This document shows positions 43,854 to 52,948 of a stretch of DNA of 64,000 bases, in pieces; the first letter of the stretch is position 1, and the number at the start of each line of letters is the position of its first letter. The position numbers and the translations under genes are program-made. A model generated the notes under the pieces. That model was not told where the DNA came from and made no database searches. It saw only the letters and a list, made by a program, of their open reading frames with translations. Source of the DNA: Flavobacterium enshiense DK69 (GTDB lineage: Bacteria; Bacteroidota; Bacteroidia; Flavobacteriales; Flavobacteriaceae); contig NZ_AVCS01000009.1 in the NCBI RefSeq assembly GCF_000498495.1, positions 124,001-188,000 of the forward strand. The letters are read 5' to 3'.

Positions 43854-44537
43854 TTATTCTGCGCAAAAACAAGGATTTTGTCCAAAAGTATACGTTAAAG
43901 TCACTCCTGTAAAAACGTACCAATCATTGCTGTTTAAATTTCCAAAACGTAAAGAAGCATAATCCGAATTACTAGGGTTGCTTCCGTCTAAATTATCTGT
44001 AAACGTATATTTCACACTGCTTTCCAATCCCAAAACAAAGCTGTTGGCGATTCGGGTTTTTACGCCCAAAGTCATCGGTATGGCTAAAGAATATTTGCTG
44101 TCGTCGGTTTTAGTTTGTCCATTCAGTACATACAATTCATCATAACGAAAACCGCTTATCCCTGTATATACATATGGTGTAAATAAAAAGCCGCTGTTAT
44201 GCAGGTCAAAATCGAAGAAATTGAATTCTAAGCCGGCTGAGAGCTCTTTGATTTCGTTTTCAAAATTATAACCTCGCTTTTTTCTTGCCGAGGCATCTGA
44301 ATCCAAATCGTCGGAGGTTATCTTTCCTTGGGTATACGAAATGCGATAGGAGTGTCGGGTACTTCGGTTCCATTTATATAAAACTCCGAAACTAAAATCC
44401 TTTGGCGCAATGTAAGTCGTCGGGCCAACATCCCCAATGTAATTGCTTCCGCCCAGAAAAACCCCCAATTCATGAATTTGCGCATTGGTTTGTGTCCAGA
44501 GCAGAAGAAAGAATACAGCTGTAAAGAGTCTCTTCAT
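43854..44537 (-). CDS. DUF6089 / PorG-like outer-membrane protein of the type IX secretion system
   Basis: The 227-residue product has a signal peptide ending TNAQ, then HELGVFLGGSNYIGDVGPTT, KWNRSTRHSYRISYTQGKIT and NFENEIKELSAGLEFNFFDF, and ends VTLTYTFGQNPCFCAE, an eight-strand-type barrel. The HELGVFLGGSNYIGD start and gene order PorG-UppS-BamA-OmpH-OmpH match PorG of Porphyromonas gingivalis, as I recall that locus. PorG tethers the periplasmic PorK/PorN ring to the outer membrane. I start at 44537 because the signal peptide opens there. The C-terminal CFC is worth noting as a possible lipid or metal site. Confidence 0.8.
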   Translation of the reverse strand: MKRLFTAVFFLLLWTQTNAQIHELGVFLGGSNYIGDVGPTTYIAPKDFSFGVLYKWNRSTRHSYRISYTQGKITSDDLDSDASARKKRGYNFENEIKELSAGLEFNFFDFDLHNSGFLFTPYVYTGISGFRYDELYVLNGQTKTDDSKYSLAIPMTLGVKTRIANSFVLGLESSVKYTFTDNLDGSNPSNSDYASLRFGNLNSNDWYVFTGVTLTYTFGQNPCFCAE

Positions 44538-44554
44538 TTTGTTAAAATAGTGTG

Positions 44555-44562
44555 CAAATATA
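44555..44562 (-). promoter_or_regulatory. Putative -7 element of the porG-like/uppS/bamA operon
   Basis: The minus strand reads TATATTTG, 17 bp before the start codon. The -33 position has ATG rather than TTG at a 19-bp spacing, so the match is partial. Confidence 0.5.
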
Positions 44563-44690
44563 ACAATATAGATTTCTAAACCATCTTTGTTATAGGATTT
44601 TCGCACCGTTAAATGTAATAAAATTCGAATTAATCTTTACCTAACGGAATTTGTGGGCTTTGTAGTATGAATCTGGGGGGTAAAATTCGT

Positions 44691-45575
44691 TTAATTGCGT
44701 TTGTCTTCTCCCCAAAGCAATTTGTTTCGCAATGTTTTCAGGAAGCCTTCTTCAGGAAAATCGACCATGTTTATGGTAAACGGGGCTTTTTTTATGTGAA
44801 TCTCGTTTTCGTTGTCAATTGCCTTAGTGCCTGAGTCGAGTGAAACTAAAAATTGAGGTTCTCTTCCTGATACTTTGAGTTTTATTTCGGTTTCATCGCA
44901 AATCACTAAGGGACGGACATTTAAATTATGCGGGGCGATTGGTGTGATTACAAGGCATTTTGATTCCGGAGTGATTACGGGGCCGCCGCAGCTTAAATTG
45001 TATCCCGTTGAACCTGTTGGAGTCGAGATGATTAATCCGTCTGCCCAGAAAGAAGTCAGGTATTCGCCGTTCAGACAGGTCTCGATGGTAATCATCGATG
45101 TTGTGTTTTTGCGTGAAACGGTGATTTCGTTTAAGGCGACATTCAAATCGAAGATATCACAAGGGTCAGGGTAACATTCCAGGCTCAATAATGTTCTTTC
45201 AGATACCTTATAATTGCCCTCAAGTAAAAAAAGAATCGATTTTTCTACGGATTCACGTTGTACATTGGCCAGGAAACCCAAACGGCCAGCATTGATTCCA
45301 ACGATGGGGATGTTTTTGTTTTTTACGAAAGTGGCCGCACGAAGCATGGTTCCGTCACCGCCGATACTGATGAAGAAATCGAAACCGTCATTTAGTTCAG
45401 TATGGTTTGAAAAAGTAGGTATTTCTTTTGCGAAAACGTTGTTCTCGGATAAGATGGCATGATAATTAGCTTCAAAAACCACTTCAGCGTTGTTTTTTTG
45501 AGTAACTGACAAAATCCTGTCGATGATGTCTTTGGTGTTTTGCTGATAGGTTTGTCCGTAAATCGCTAACTTCAT
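44691..45575 (-). CDS. nadK: NAD kinase
   Basis: NadK phosphorylates NAD to NADP. The 294-residue protein has ISIGGDGTMLRAATFV with the catalytic GGDG (Gly72-Asp74-Gly75), the NE/D region, and SADGLIISTPTGSTGYNLSC GGP. Length and motifs are typical. It is the second gene of a leftward pair with the CBS protein, 15 bp apart. Confidence 0.96.
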   Translation of the reverse strand: MKLAIYGQTYQQNTKDIIDRILSVTQKNNAEVVFEANYHAILSENNVFAKEIPTFSNHTELNDGFDFFISIGGDGTMLRAATFVKNKNIPIVGINAGRLGFLANVQRESVEKSILFLLEGNYKVSERTLLSLECYPDPCDIFDLNVALNEITVSRKNTTSMITIETCLNGEYLTSFWADGLIISTPTGSTGYNLSCGGPVITPESKCLVITPIAPHNLNVRPLVICDETEIKLKVSGREPQFLVSLDSGTKAIDNENEIHIKKAPFTINMVDFPEEGFLKTLRNKLLWGEDKRN

Positions 45576-45590
45576 AGAATGATTTTCTAA

Positions 45591-46250
45591 TTACATATTT
45601 AAATATTTGTCCAGATAATCCGAACGGTCTTTCAGGTTATTCAGGTACGCATCTTCCTGGTGCTCAGTGATGATGTCATATTCGTATCTTCGGAATGTCT
45701 GAATGATTTCGTTCATTCCTCCAAGGCTAAGTTTTAGCGTGATCTGTACTTTTTCCATATCATTATGGGAAATAAAAAGCCCTAGTAGTTTTGCATTGTT
45801 GCTCTCTACAATCTGAGCGATTTCGCTCATACTGTACTCTTTTATGCCTTTTTGGACTACAATGAAGCCTCCGTCTTCTCTCAGAAATGGTGTGTCGTGA
45901 AAACATTTGATTACATCTGCAATTTCATAATATCCGATGTAGGTATTGGTTTCATCTAAAATAGGGACGACGTTGGTTTCGTTTTTTGCAAAAATTTCAA
46001 GTACATCCAGCCAAGGCATTGTGTTTCTCACAAAAAAACGTTCGAAAGTATAGCGAAATTCGCCAATTTTTCGGTCGCTGTCTAAAAGTTCGATATCCTC
46101 GGCACTGGCGCAACCAATATAAACGCCCTCTTCCAGAACAGGAAAATGGCTGTACGGGAATTCAAGAAATAGATCCTGAACCTTTTCAATGGTGTCTTCA
46201 ATGTGAATCGGGTCGACCTCATTGTTGATATATTCGGTAATTTCACTCAT
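45591..46250 (-). CDS. CBS-domain protein
   Basis: The 219-residue protein has two CBS motifs (about 8-60, VDPIHIEDTIEKVQDLFLEF, and 70-125, TMPWLDVLEIFAKNETNVVP) followed by an ACT-like C-terminal region (EIAQIVESNNAKLLGLFISH, then VQITLKLSLGGMNEIIQTFR). CBS pairs sense adenosyl ligands. It is encoded before nadK, a linkage common in Bacteroidota, so a role in sensing nucleotide state for NAD kinase is attractive but is inference. Confidence 0.88.
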   Translation of the reverse strand: MSEITEYINNEVDPIHIEDTIEKVQDLFLEFPYSHFPVLEEGVYIGCASAEDIELLDSDRKIGEFRYTFERFFVRNTMPWLDVLEIFAKNETNVVPILDETNTYIGYYEIADVIKCFHDTPFLREDGGFIVVQKGIKEYSMSEIAQIVESNNAKLLGLFISHNDMEKVQITLKLSLGGMNEIIQTFRRYEYDIITEHQEDAYLNNLKDRSDYLDKYLNM

Positions 46251-46317
46251 AGCTTAAAAATCGAAATCGACTGCAAAATAATCAAAAAATAGGACATTTC
46301 AGCTTAATTTTACTTTG

Positions 46318-46325
46318 TATTTTTG
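46318..46325 (+). promoter_or_regulatory. Putative -7 element of the pdxJ promoter
   Basis: TATTTTTG matches the -7 consensus, 18 bp before the pdxJ start codon. No -33 TTG at a good distance. Confidence 0.45.
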
Positions 46326-46343
46326 TTGGAAAATTATTTTAGC

Positions 46344-47057
46344 ATGACAAAATTATCTGTAAACATAAATAAAATAGCCACGCTGCGAAATTCCCGCGGC
46401 GGCAATGTGCCTAATCTGCTTCAGGTTGCAGTCGATGTTCAGCGTTTTGGAGCAGAGGGAATCACGGTGCATCCACGACCTGATGAACGCCATATCCGCT
46501 ATCAGGATGCAAGGGATTTGGTTTCGGTTGTTTCGACTGAATACAATATTGAAGGAAATCCTCAGCATAATTTTATCGATTTGGTATTGGAGTGTAAACC
46601 GACGCAGGTGACTTTGGTGCCGGATGCTATTGGGGCGCTGACTTCAAATGCGGGTTGGGATACGGTAAAAAATCAAGCCTATCTGAAAGAAGTTATTGCT
46701 GAATTTAAAGCCAACGGGATTCGTACTTCTATTTTCGTGGATCCGGTTCTGGAAATGATTGAAGGTGCAAAAGAAACTGGTACCGATCGCATCGAATTGT
46801 ACACAGAAGAATTCGCGCATCAGTACGGATTGGGGAATAAAAAAGGAATCGAACCATATATTGCTTCGGCGGTTTTGGCCAACGATCTTGGTCTGGGGAT
46901 TAATGCAGGGCACGATTTGAGTTTGGATAATATTAAATTCTTCAAAGAAAATATTCCAGGGCTTTTGGAAGTTTCGATTGGGCACGCCTTGATTTCCGAA
47001 TCGCTTTACCTCGGGTTGGAAAATGTGGTTAATATGTATTTGCAACGTTTGAAATAA
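46344..47057 (+). CDS. pdxJ: Pyridoxine 5'-phosphate synthase
   Basis: PdxJ condenses 3-amino-1-phosphoacetone with deoxyxylulose-5-phosphate to form pyridoxine 5'-phosphate. The 237-residue TIM-barrel protein starts at 46344 (MTKLSVNINKIATLRNSRGG), with the catalytic HPRPDERHIRYQDARDL and the closing SIGHALISESLYLGLENVV. A start seven codons upstream is less family-like. Its stop overlaps the next start by one base (TAATG), giving translational coupling to the hydrolase gene. Confidence 0.96.
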   Translation: MTKLSVNINKIATLRNSRGGNVPNLLQVAVDVQRFGAEGITVHPRPDERHIRYQDARDLVSVVSTEYNIEGNPQHNFIDLVLECKPTQVTLVPDAIGALTSNAGWDTVKNQAYLKEVIAEFKANGIRTSIFVDPVLEMIEGAKETGTDRIELYTEEFAHQYGLGNKKGIEPYIASAVLANDLGLGINAGHDLSLDNIKFFKENIPGLLEVSIGHALISESLYLGLENVVNMYLQRLK

Positions 47058-47824
47058 TGGAATTACACTCAAGAATAGAAGGCGAAGGACAGCCACTGAT
47101 AATCATTCATGGTTTTTTGGGAATGTCAGACAACTGGAAAACATTAGGTACGCAGTTTGCTCTACAGGGATTTCAGGTGCACATGATCGATATGCGTAAC
47201 CACGGAAAAAGTCCGCACTCTGAAGATTTCACATATGAGATTATGGCTCAGGATGTGTTTGATTATTGCGAAAAGTATCAATTGAAAAAAATAAACCTTA
47301 TAGGGCATTCTATGGGAGGGAAGATTGCTATGCTTTTTGCTACAACTTATCCTGAAAAAGTAGTTAAGCTTATTGTTGCCGATATCGGTCCGAAATATTA
47401 CGCACCACATCATCAAACTATTTTGGCAGGATTAAATGCGGTGGATTTTTCAACAAAACCAAGTCGGGCTGAAGTTGAAGAGACGGTTTCGAATTACATA
47501 AAAGACTTCGGAACACGGCAGTTTCTTTTAAAAAGTTTGTACTGGCTAGAGCCGGGGCAACTTGGGTTCCGATTTAACTTAGATGTTTTTAACCGAAAAA
47601 TCGAAACCATCGGCAATGCGCTTCCGTTTGAAAATCATTTTGACGGCCCTGTTTTGTTCCTTCGTGGGGACAAATCCGATTATGTATTGGATTCGGATTT
47701 TGAAACTATTCGTCATCATTTTTCAGATGTTGAGGTAGTTACGATCAAAAATGCCGGACATTGGCTGCATGCCGAGAATCCAAAGGGTTTTTACGAGTCA
47801 GTTATGGCTTTTCTGAATAAATAA
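47057..47824 (+). CDS. Alpha/beta hydrolase (YbfF-like esterase)
   Basis: The 255-residue alpha/beta hydrolase has the oxyanion HGFLGMSDNW, the nucleophile elbow GHSMGG (Ser in LIGHSMGGKIA), and the catalytic His in NAGHWLHAENP, the set seen in the YbfF esterase subfamily. The natural substrate is unknown. It is coupled to pdxJ by a one-base overlap. Confidence 0.9.
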   Translation: MELHSRIEGEGQPLIIIHGFLGMSDNWKTLGTQFALQGFQVHMIDMRNHGKSPHSEDFTYEIMAQDVFDYCEKYQLKKINLIGHSMGGKIAMLFATTYPEKVVKLIVADIGPKYYAPHHQTILAGLNAVDFSTKPSRAEVEETVSNYIKDFGTRQFLLKSLYWLEPGQLGFRFNLDVFNRKIETIGNALPFENHFDGPVLFLRGDKSDYVLDSDFETIRHHFSDVEVVTIKNAGHWLHAENPKGFYESVMAFLNK

Positions 47825-47886
47825 AACAGTTTTCTGTAAGGTGTTCGTTAAAATAGTATGTTTGCATAACATTTTTCTTAAAAAAA

Positions 47887-47916
47887 TTGTAAAATCCATA
47901 TTTTGTTATAAATTTG
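47887..47916 (+). promoter_or_regulatory. Promoter of the FadL/GDSL operon
   Basis: TTG (47887-47889), a 19-bp spacer and TAAATTTG (47909-47916): a full match to the Bacteroidota consensus, 50 bp before the start codon. Confidence 0.75.
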
Positions 47917-47966
47917 GAATAATCATTTAAGAAAATGACCAGAAACTAACTCCTATTTTATAACCT

Positions 47967-49235
47967 ATGAGAAAACTATTATCCTTAACATTATTGGCTT
48001 TAGCGTCGACTTCTGTATTTGCGGGAGGGTATCGCGTGAGTTTACAAGGGCAGAAGCAGCTAGCAATGGGGCATACCGGCGTGGCTGTTGTGAATAGTGC
48101 CGAAGTCTTGTTTTTTAATCCTGCGGGGATTTCTTTTTTGGAAGATAAATTCAATGCTTCTATCGGAGGCAATCTTCTTTTTGCAGAAACAAAATTCCAA
48201 AATGAAACCTATAATTGGCAAAATTCTACTGATAATATGGGGACGCCATTCAGTATATATGCTTCCTATAAAATAAACAAATGGTTGTCGGCAGGTATTG
48301 CTGTCTATACACCATATGGTAGTGAAGTGGAATGGGATCGGGATTGGCAGGGTTCACATCTGGTAAACAGAATCGATTTAAAAGCGATTTATATTCAGCC
48401 TACCGTTTCATTTAAGGTGAATGATGCGTTTGCAATTGGGGGTGGTCCTATCTATGTTATCGGGTCGGTGGAGTTTAACAAAAACCTGAACAGAAGTTTG
48501 ACCGATGAAAGCGGAAACCGATCAGACGTGTCACTGGATGCCAACGGGATTAACGCTTGGGGCTATGCTGCCGGATTTATGTTAAATCCTTGTAAAGAGA
48601 TGCGTCTAGGGGTGAATTATCGTTCTGAAATTATTATGGAAGCCCGTGGAGGTATGGCTGCTTTTAATGAAATTCCAGTTTTTTTGCAAGAAAAGTTTTC
48701 GAATACTACTTTCAGCGCTGATTTGCCGTTGCCGGCTGAATTAACGGCGGGTTTGTCTCTTAATCTTACGGATAAATGGATGATTGCTTTCGATTACAAC
48801 AGAACGATGTGGAGTGCTTATAAAGACTTGACCATTGATTTCGATAATAGTGTAGAGACTTCAGTAAATCCAAGAAATTACCAGAATACTAATACGTACC
48901 GTGTAGGAACGCAGTATGAAGCAACTGATAAATTTACGTTCAGAGCGGGATGGTATAAAGATGAAAGTCCGATTGCGTCAGGTTATTTTGCTCCTGAAAC
49001 ACCTCGTAACGATTCAATGGGGTATACAGGAGGTTTGACTTACCAAATCAATAAAAATTTAGGTGTTGATGCTTCATTCTTGTATTTACATTTTGATGAG
49101 ATTGATGCGTCTTATGATCATTACCAGGAAACGACTTTGGTTAACGGACAAGCTGTTACCAGTACAATTCCGTTTGGAGGTACTTATAAGTCAACGGTTT
49201 TCTCTCCGGGTGTTGGTGTAACGTATAGCTTCTAA
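47967..49235 (+). CDS. OmpP1/FadL family outer-membrane transporter
   Basis: FadL proteins are 14-strand barrels moving hydrophobic compounds such as fatty acids across the outer membrane. The 422-residue product has a signal peptide ending VFAGGYRVS, the N-terminal plug QGQKQLAMGHTGVAVVNSAE, the NPAGIS segment, the family strand IAVYTPYGSEVEWDRDW, and a C-terminal aromatic end VGVTYSF. It is followed at 20 bp by a GDSL-type lipoprotein gene, with a consensus promoter upstream of both. Confidence 0.92.
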   Translation: MRKLLSLTLLALASTSVFAGGYRVSLQGQKQLAMGHTGVAVVNSAEVLFFNPAGISFLEDKFNASIGGNLLFAETKFQNETYNWQNSTDNMGTPFSIYASYKINKWLSAGIAVYTPYGSEVEWDRDWQGSHLVNRIDLKAIYIQPTVSFKVNDAFAIGGGPIYVIGSVEFNKNLNRSLTDESGNRSDVSLDANGINAWGYAAGFMLNPCKEMRLGVNYRSEIIMEARGGMAAFNEIPVFLQEKFSNTTFSADLPLPAELTAGLSLNLTDKWMIAFDYNRTMWSAYKDLTIDFDNSVETSVNPRNYQNTNTYRVGTQYEATDKFTFRAGWYKDESPIASGYFAPETPRNDSMGYTGGLTYQINKNLGVDASFLYLHFDEIDASYDHYQETTLVNGQAVTSTIPFGGTYKSTVFSPGVGVTYSF

Positions 49236-49255
49236 ATCATTTAAAGGAAATTAAG

Positions 49256-50845
49256 ATGAAAAATAAATTTATATATTTTGCAGTAATTGCAGCTTTGGGT
49301 TTGGCATCGTGCGAACCTGAATTTGAGACTGAGGTTAGCGATGCTTCTTACTCATCCGGAGAGGCGGATTTCTCTTCTTATGTGGCTATCGGGAATTCCC
49401 TTACGGCTGGTTTTATGGATAATACGGTTTCCCGCGGTGGTCAAGCGTATTCTTATCCAAACCTTTTGGCCAAGCAGTTTAAGATTGTTGGAGGTGGTGA
49501 ATTTACTCAGCCTTCGTTTGCGGACGACGTGAATAATCTGGGAGGCCTGACTTTGGGCGGACAGGTGATAAGAGGAACCCGACTGGTAATTGACTACTCC
49601 GTAAAACTTCCTGAACCTATTGCCGGAACCCCGACAATTGAAGTTTCAGCAGGCGTTCATGGGGCAGTTAATAATATGGGTGTGCCTGGTGCAAAATCGT
49701 TCCATTTATTGGCGCCGGGTTATGGTAGTCTTGATGGCGTGGTTCCAGGGACGGCTAATCCGTATTTTGTTCGACACGCCTCATCTCCGACTGCAACGGT
49801 CTTGGGAGATGCGATGTCTAAAAAACCAACGTTTTTCACTAATTGGATTGGTTCAAACGATGTGCTGTCTTATGCTACTTCCGGAGGTGTTGGAGTAGAT
49901 CATAATGCAACCGGAAATATGGATCCTTCGACTTATGGGGGTAATGATATTACGAATGCTACTGTATTTGGAGGTGTTTATACGCAAATAGTTAATACCT
50001 TAACTTCTGCAGGGGCGAAAGGAGTGGTCTGTACTATTCCGAGTGTTACAGCAATTCCGTTCTTTACAACTATACCTTATAATCCGTTAACTGTCGTAAC
50101 TGTGGCAGGAGGTAATCAGGCAGCTTACGAGGCGACTATCAATGCTTTGAATACGCAATTGTATGGTCCGCTAAAACAAGTTTTGACTGCTTTCGGTGCC
50201 GGAAACAGAATTAAATTATTGTCTACCACATCGGCAAATCCTTTGTTGATTAAAGATGAAACACTTCCGGATTTAAAAGATCAGTTGACAGCGGCACTTA
50301 CTCCGATGTTTGGTCCGGAAGTTGCTGCGGATTTTGGTGAGGCGTTTGGGCAGGCAAGACAGACCACTGCCCAGGATTTAGTTCTTTTAACTACAAGACC
50401 GGTAATTGGAACAGCTCCTGAAGATGTTCCTGCTCTGATTAACAAGTATGGTATTACCTATCCGTTGGAAGACAATCATATTTTGATTCCATCTGAAAAA
50501 ACGGCTATTGCAGATGCAACTTCGGCTTATAATGCGGCAATTAAATCAGCTGCTGCTACCAAAGGTCTTGCGGTTGCCGATATGAATGCAGTTATGAATA
50601 AGTTGGCAAACGGATTGCGATTGGACGATGGTCAGATTTATACGGCTGATTATTTTACATTAGCTGGTAGTCTGAATAACTACAGTACGGTATTGTTCTC
50701 TTTGGATGGAGTGCATCCGAATCCGAGAGGCTATGCGGTGCTTGCCAATGAAATTATCAAAGTAATCAACTCTCATTATAAAGCGAAACTGCCGATTCAT
50801 GAAGTAGGAGGCTTCCCGGGGATTACCATATTGGGATCCAACTAA
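49256..50845 (+). CDS. SGNH/GDSL-family lipoprotein
   Basis: The 529-residue product has a lipoprotein signal with lipobox GLASC (Cys19) and the full SGNH catalytic set: block I AIGNSLTAGF (Ser48), block III WIGSNDVLSY, and block V DGVHPNPRGYAVLANEI with the Asp and His near the C-terminus. It is therefore probably an active ester or lipid hydrolase on the outer membrane. It lies 20 bp after the FadL gene in one operon, which fits a lipid-release-and-uptake pair (inference). Confidence 0.88.
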   Translation: MKNKFIYFAVIAALGLASCEPEFETEVSDASYSSGEADFSSYVAIGNSLTAGFMDNTVSRGGQAYSYPNLLAKQFKIVGGGEFTQPSFADDVNNLGGLTLGGQVIRGTRLVIDYSVKLPEPIAGTPTIEVSAGVHGAVNNMGVPGAKSFHLLAPGYGSLDGVVPGTANPYFVRHASSPTATVLGDAMSKKPTFFTNWIGSNDVLSYATSGGVGVDHNATGNMDPSTYGGNDITNATVFGGVYTQIVNTLTSAGAKGVVCTIPSVTAIPFFTTIPYNPLTVVTVAGGNQAAYEATINALNTQLYGPLKQVLTAFGAGNRIKLLSTTSANPLLIKDETLPDLKDQLTAALTPMFGPEVAADFGEAFGQARQTTAQDLVLLTTRPVIGTAPEDVPALINKYGITYPLEDNHILIPSEKTAIADATSAYNAAIKSAAATKGLAVADMNAVMNKLANGLRLDDGQIYTADYFTLAGSLNNYSTVLFSLDGVHPNPRGYAVLANEIIKVINSHYKAKLPIHEVGGFPGITILGSN

Positions 50846-50859
50846 AAAATATTAGTTTG

Positions 50860-50890
50860 AAAAAAGCGCTGAATTTTCAGCGCTTTTTTT
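50860..50890 (+). terminator. Terminator after the FadL/GDSL operon
   Basis: AAAAAAGCGCTGAA pairs with TTCAGCGCTTTTTT around a tiny loop, a very strong stem with a T-run. The T-run leads into TATTTTTA, one base from the -7 consensus. Confidence 0.85.
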
Positions 50891-50993
50891 ATTTTTACCG
50901 CCTTTAAAATAATTCCGTGAAACCGGCTGATTGTAAAATACAAATTAGAGTATCCTCTGATATTCCGGTTTCTGAAAAAAACACCATTTACAT

Positions 50994-51338
50994 ATGAAAA
51001 ATTTACTTGTCCGACTTTTGATTACAACAATTCTGATTATTGTTTTGTCGTATTTTCTACCGGGTATTGACGTTACTTTCAAGGCGGCTTTAATAACAGC
51101 AGTAGTGTTGGGGTTGCTTAATACATTTCTGAAGCCTATTTTGGTGTTTTTTACCTTGCCAATCACCTTGATGACGTTGGGGTTGTTTTTGTTGGTTATC
51201 AATACCTTTATGGTTTTGCTGGCAGACTATTTGATTGACGATTTTACAGTCAAACCGAACATATTTGTTAATGCTTTTATTTTTAGCGTTGTGCTGTCTT
51301 TGAGTCAGTGGTTTTTGAATCTGTTTGTTAAAGATTAA
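50994..51338 (+). CDS. Small membrane protein, phage holin 4 family (DUF360-like)
   Basis: The 114-residue protein has four hydrophobic helices and the family motif FKAALITAVVLGLLNTFLKP, then LPITLMTLGLFLLVINTFMV and a final helix. Despite the family name these are chromosomal membrane proteins of unknown role, and there are no phage genes nearby. It stands alone between a terminator and the tig leader. Confidence 0.85.
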   Translation: MKNLLVRLLITTILIIVLSYFLPGIDVTFKAALITAVVLGLLNTFLKPILVFFTLPITLMTLGLFLLVINTFMVLLADYLIDDFTVKPNIFVNAFIFSVVLSLSQWFLNLFVKD

Positions 51339-51474
51339 TTTTAAGGCGGTGTTGTTTGTCTTATGAAAGACAGTTTTTCTGCTAAGAATAGTGAATATTT
51401 ATTCGTTTTTTGTTGTCTTTCGGCCTAAGAAATGCGAATAATTATAATCAAATGAATGACAATAAGTTAAAAAC

Positions 51475-51505
51475 TTGGTTGGGTTGTAAAAAATCTATAT
51501 TTTTG
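51475..51505 (+). promoter_or_regulatory. Promoter of tig
   Basis: TTG (51475-51477), a 20-bp spacer and TATTTTTG (51498-51505) match the Bacteroidota consensus, 34 bp before the tig start. The 200-bp spacer upstream shows nothing else distinct. Confidence 0.7.
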
Positions 51506-51538
51506 CGACCCTATTTTAGTATGTAAAAAAAGTAAATA

Positions 51539-52864
51539 ATGAATATTACAAGAAACAACGTAGACGCGTTAAATGCGATTGTAACGGTGGAAGTTACAAA
51601 AGACGATTATGCAGGTCAGGTAGAAAAAGTATTGGCTGATTACCGTAAGAATGCTAGTATTCCGGGATTCCGTAAAGGTGCTGTGCCAATGAGTTTAATC
51701 AAAAAGCAATATGGTAAAGCAGTTCTTTTGGATGAGGTGAACAAGTTGTTGCAAAATTCATTAAACAATTATTTGGTTGAAGAGAAATTGGATATTTTGG
51801 GGAACCCACTTCCTAAAGTAACTGAAGATTTCAACTGGGATGCTGAAGATTATAAGTTCGAATTCGAATTAGGTTTGGCTCCTGAGTTCAATGTGGATTT
51901 AACTGCAAAAAATAAAATTACAAAATATACCATTGTTGCTGACGATAAAATGTTAGACGAACAAGTGGAGCGTATTCAGAAACAATACGGTAAATTGATT
52001 TCAAAAGAAAAAGTTGAAGAAGGTGATGATATCAGAGGAACTTTCTCTAACGAAGAAAAAGGAATCAACAATTCTGTAAATATTTCTTTGGATATTTTCA
52101 AAAGAAAAACAGATGTTAAGAAATTCATCGGTAAAAAAGTTGGTGACGTAGTTGCTTTAGGAACAAAAGGTCTTTTTGACGATGATCACAAATTAATGGA
52201 TTACCTAAGAGTAGATCACGACGATGTTCATGGATTGGATGTCGAAGTTAACTTTACTGTTGAGGAAATCAACACATCAGAGAAAGCTGAATTAAACCAA
52301 GAGTTATTCGATAAATTATTTGGAGCTGGAAACGTGACTTCAGTTGAAGAAGTAAAAGCGAAAATCAAAGAAGATGCAGAACAGCAATTCGCTGCTCAGG
52401 CAGATCAGAAATTCTTAAACGATGTTACTGAGTTCTTAATCGAAAATACAAAATTTGATTTACCGGCTGAATTCCTTAAAAAATGGATCCAAACTGTTGG
52501 TGAGAATCCTTTAACTGAGGAGCAGGCAGAAGAAGAGTATGCAAAATCAGAAAACGGGTTACGTTACCAGTTAATCGAAGGAAAAGTTATCGTAGAAAAT
52601 AATTTACAAACTACTTTCGATGAATTAAAAGACTTCACTGCTGATTTGATCAAAAAACAAATGGCGCAATTCGGTCAAATGAACCCGACTGATGCTGATG
52701 TTGATGGTATCGTGGCACGAGTGTTGTCAAATCAAGAAGAAGTAAAGCGTCTTTCTGAGCAGATCATGAGTCAGAAGATGGTAAACTTGTTCAAAGAAAA
52801 AGTTTCTGCTACCACTAAAGAAGTTTCTTATCAAGACTTTATTAAAGAAATGTACGGAGAATAA
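51539..52864 (+). CDS. tig: Trigger factor
   Basis: Trigger factor is the ribosome-bound chaperone for nascent proteins. The 441-residue product has the N-terminal ribosome-binding signature (IPGFRKGAVPMSLIKKQYGK), a central FKBP-like region (residues of about 150-240, GDDIRGTFSNEEKGINNSVN), and a long helical C-terminal substrate domain. The PPIase domain looks degenerate, as I recall for other Bacteroidota trigger factors. It leads the tig-clpP-clpX group, although clpP has its own signals. Confidence 0.95.
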   Translation: MNITRNNVDALNAIVTVEVTKDDYAGQVEKVLADYRKNASIPGFRKGAVPMSLIKKQYGKAVLLDEVNKLLQNSLNNYLVEEKLDILGNPLPKVTEDFNWDAEDYKFEFELGLAPEFNVDLTAKNKITKYTIVADDKMLDEQVERIQKQYGKLISKEKVEEGDDIRGTFSNEEKGINNSVNISLDIFKRKTDVKKFIGKKVGDVVALGTKGLFDDDHKLMDYLRVDHDDVHGLDVEVNFTVEEINTSEKAELNQELFDKLFGAGNVTSVEEVKAKIKEDAEQQFAAQADQKFLNDVTEFLIENTKFDLPAEFLKKWIQTVGENPLTEEQAEEEYAKSENGLRYQLIEGKVIVENNLQTTFDELKDFTADLIKKQMAQFGQMNPTDADVDGIVARVLSNQEEVKRLSEQIMSQKMVNLFKEKVSATTKEVSYQDFIKEMYGE

Positions 52865-52882
52865 TTTTTCATAAAAAATAAG

Positions 52883-52920
52883 TATATTTGAGCGTCAGAC
52901 ATTTGTTTGGCGCTTTTTTT
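52883..52920 (+). terminator. tig terminator hairpin with a -7 motif at its 5' edge
   Basis: AGCGTCAGACA (52891-52901) pairs with TGTTTGGCGCT over 11 bp (three G-T) and ends in a T-run. TATATTTG (52883-52890) abuts the left arm. A transcript starting from that -7 motif would lack part of the left arm and so could escape the terminator and serve clpP. Confidence 0.6.
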
Positions 52921-52948
52921 AACCTTATAAACCAATAAAGTTTACGAT

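Noticed and set aside
50994-51338. Phage holin-family name as a sign of a prophage
   Set aside because: The family is common in chromosomes, and no phage structural, integrase or lysis genes are near.
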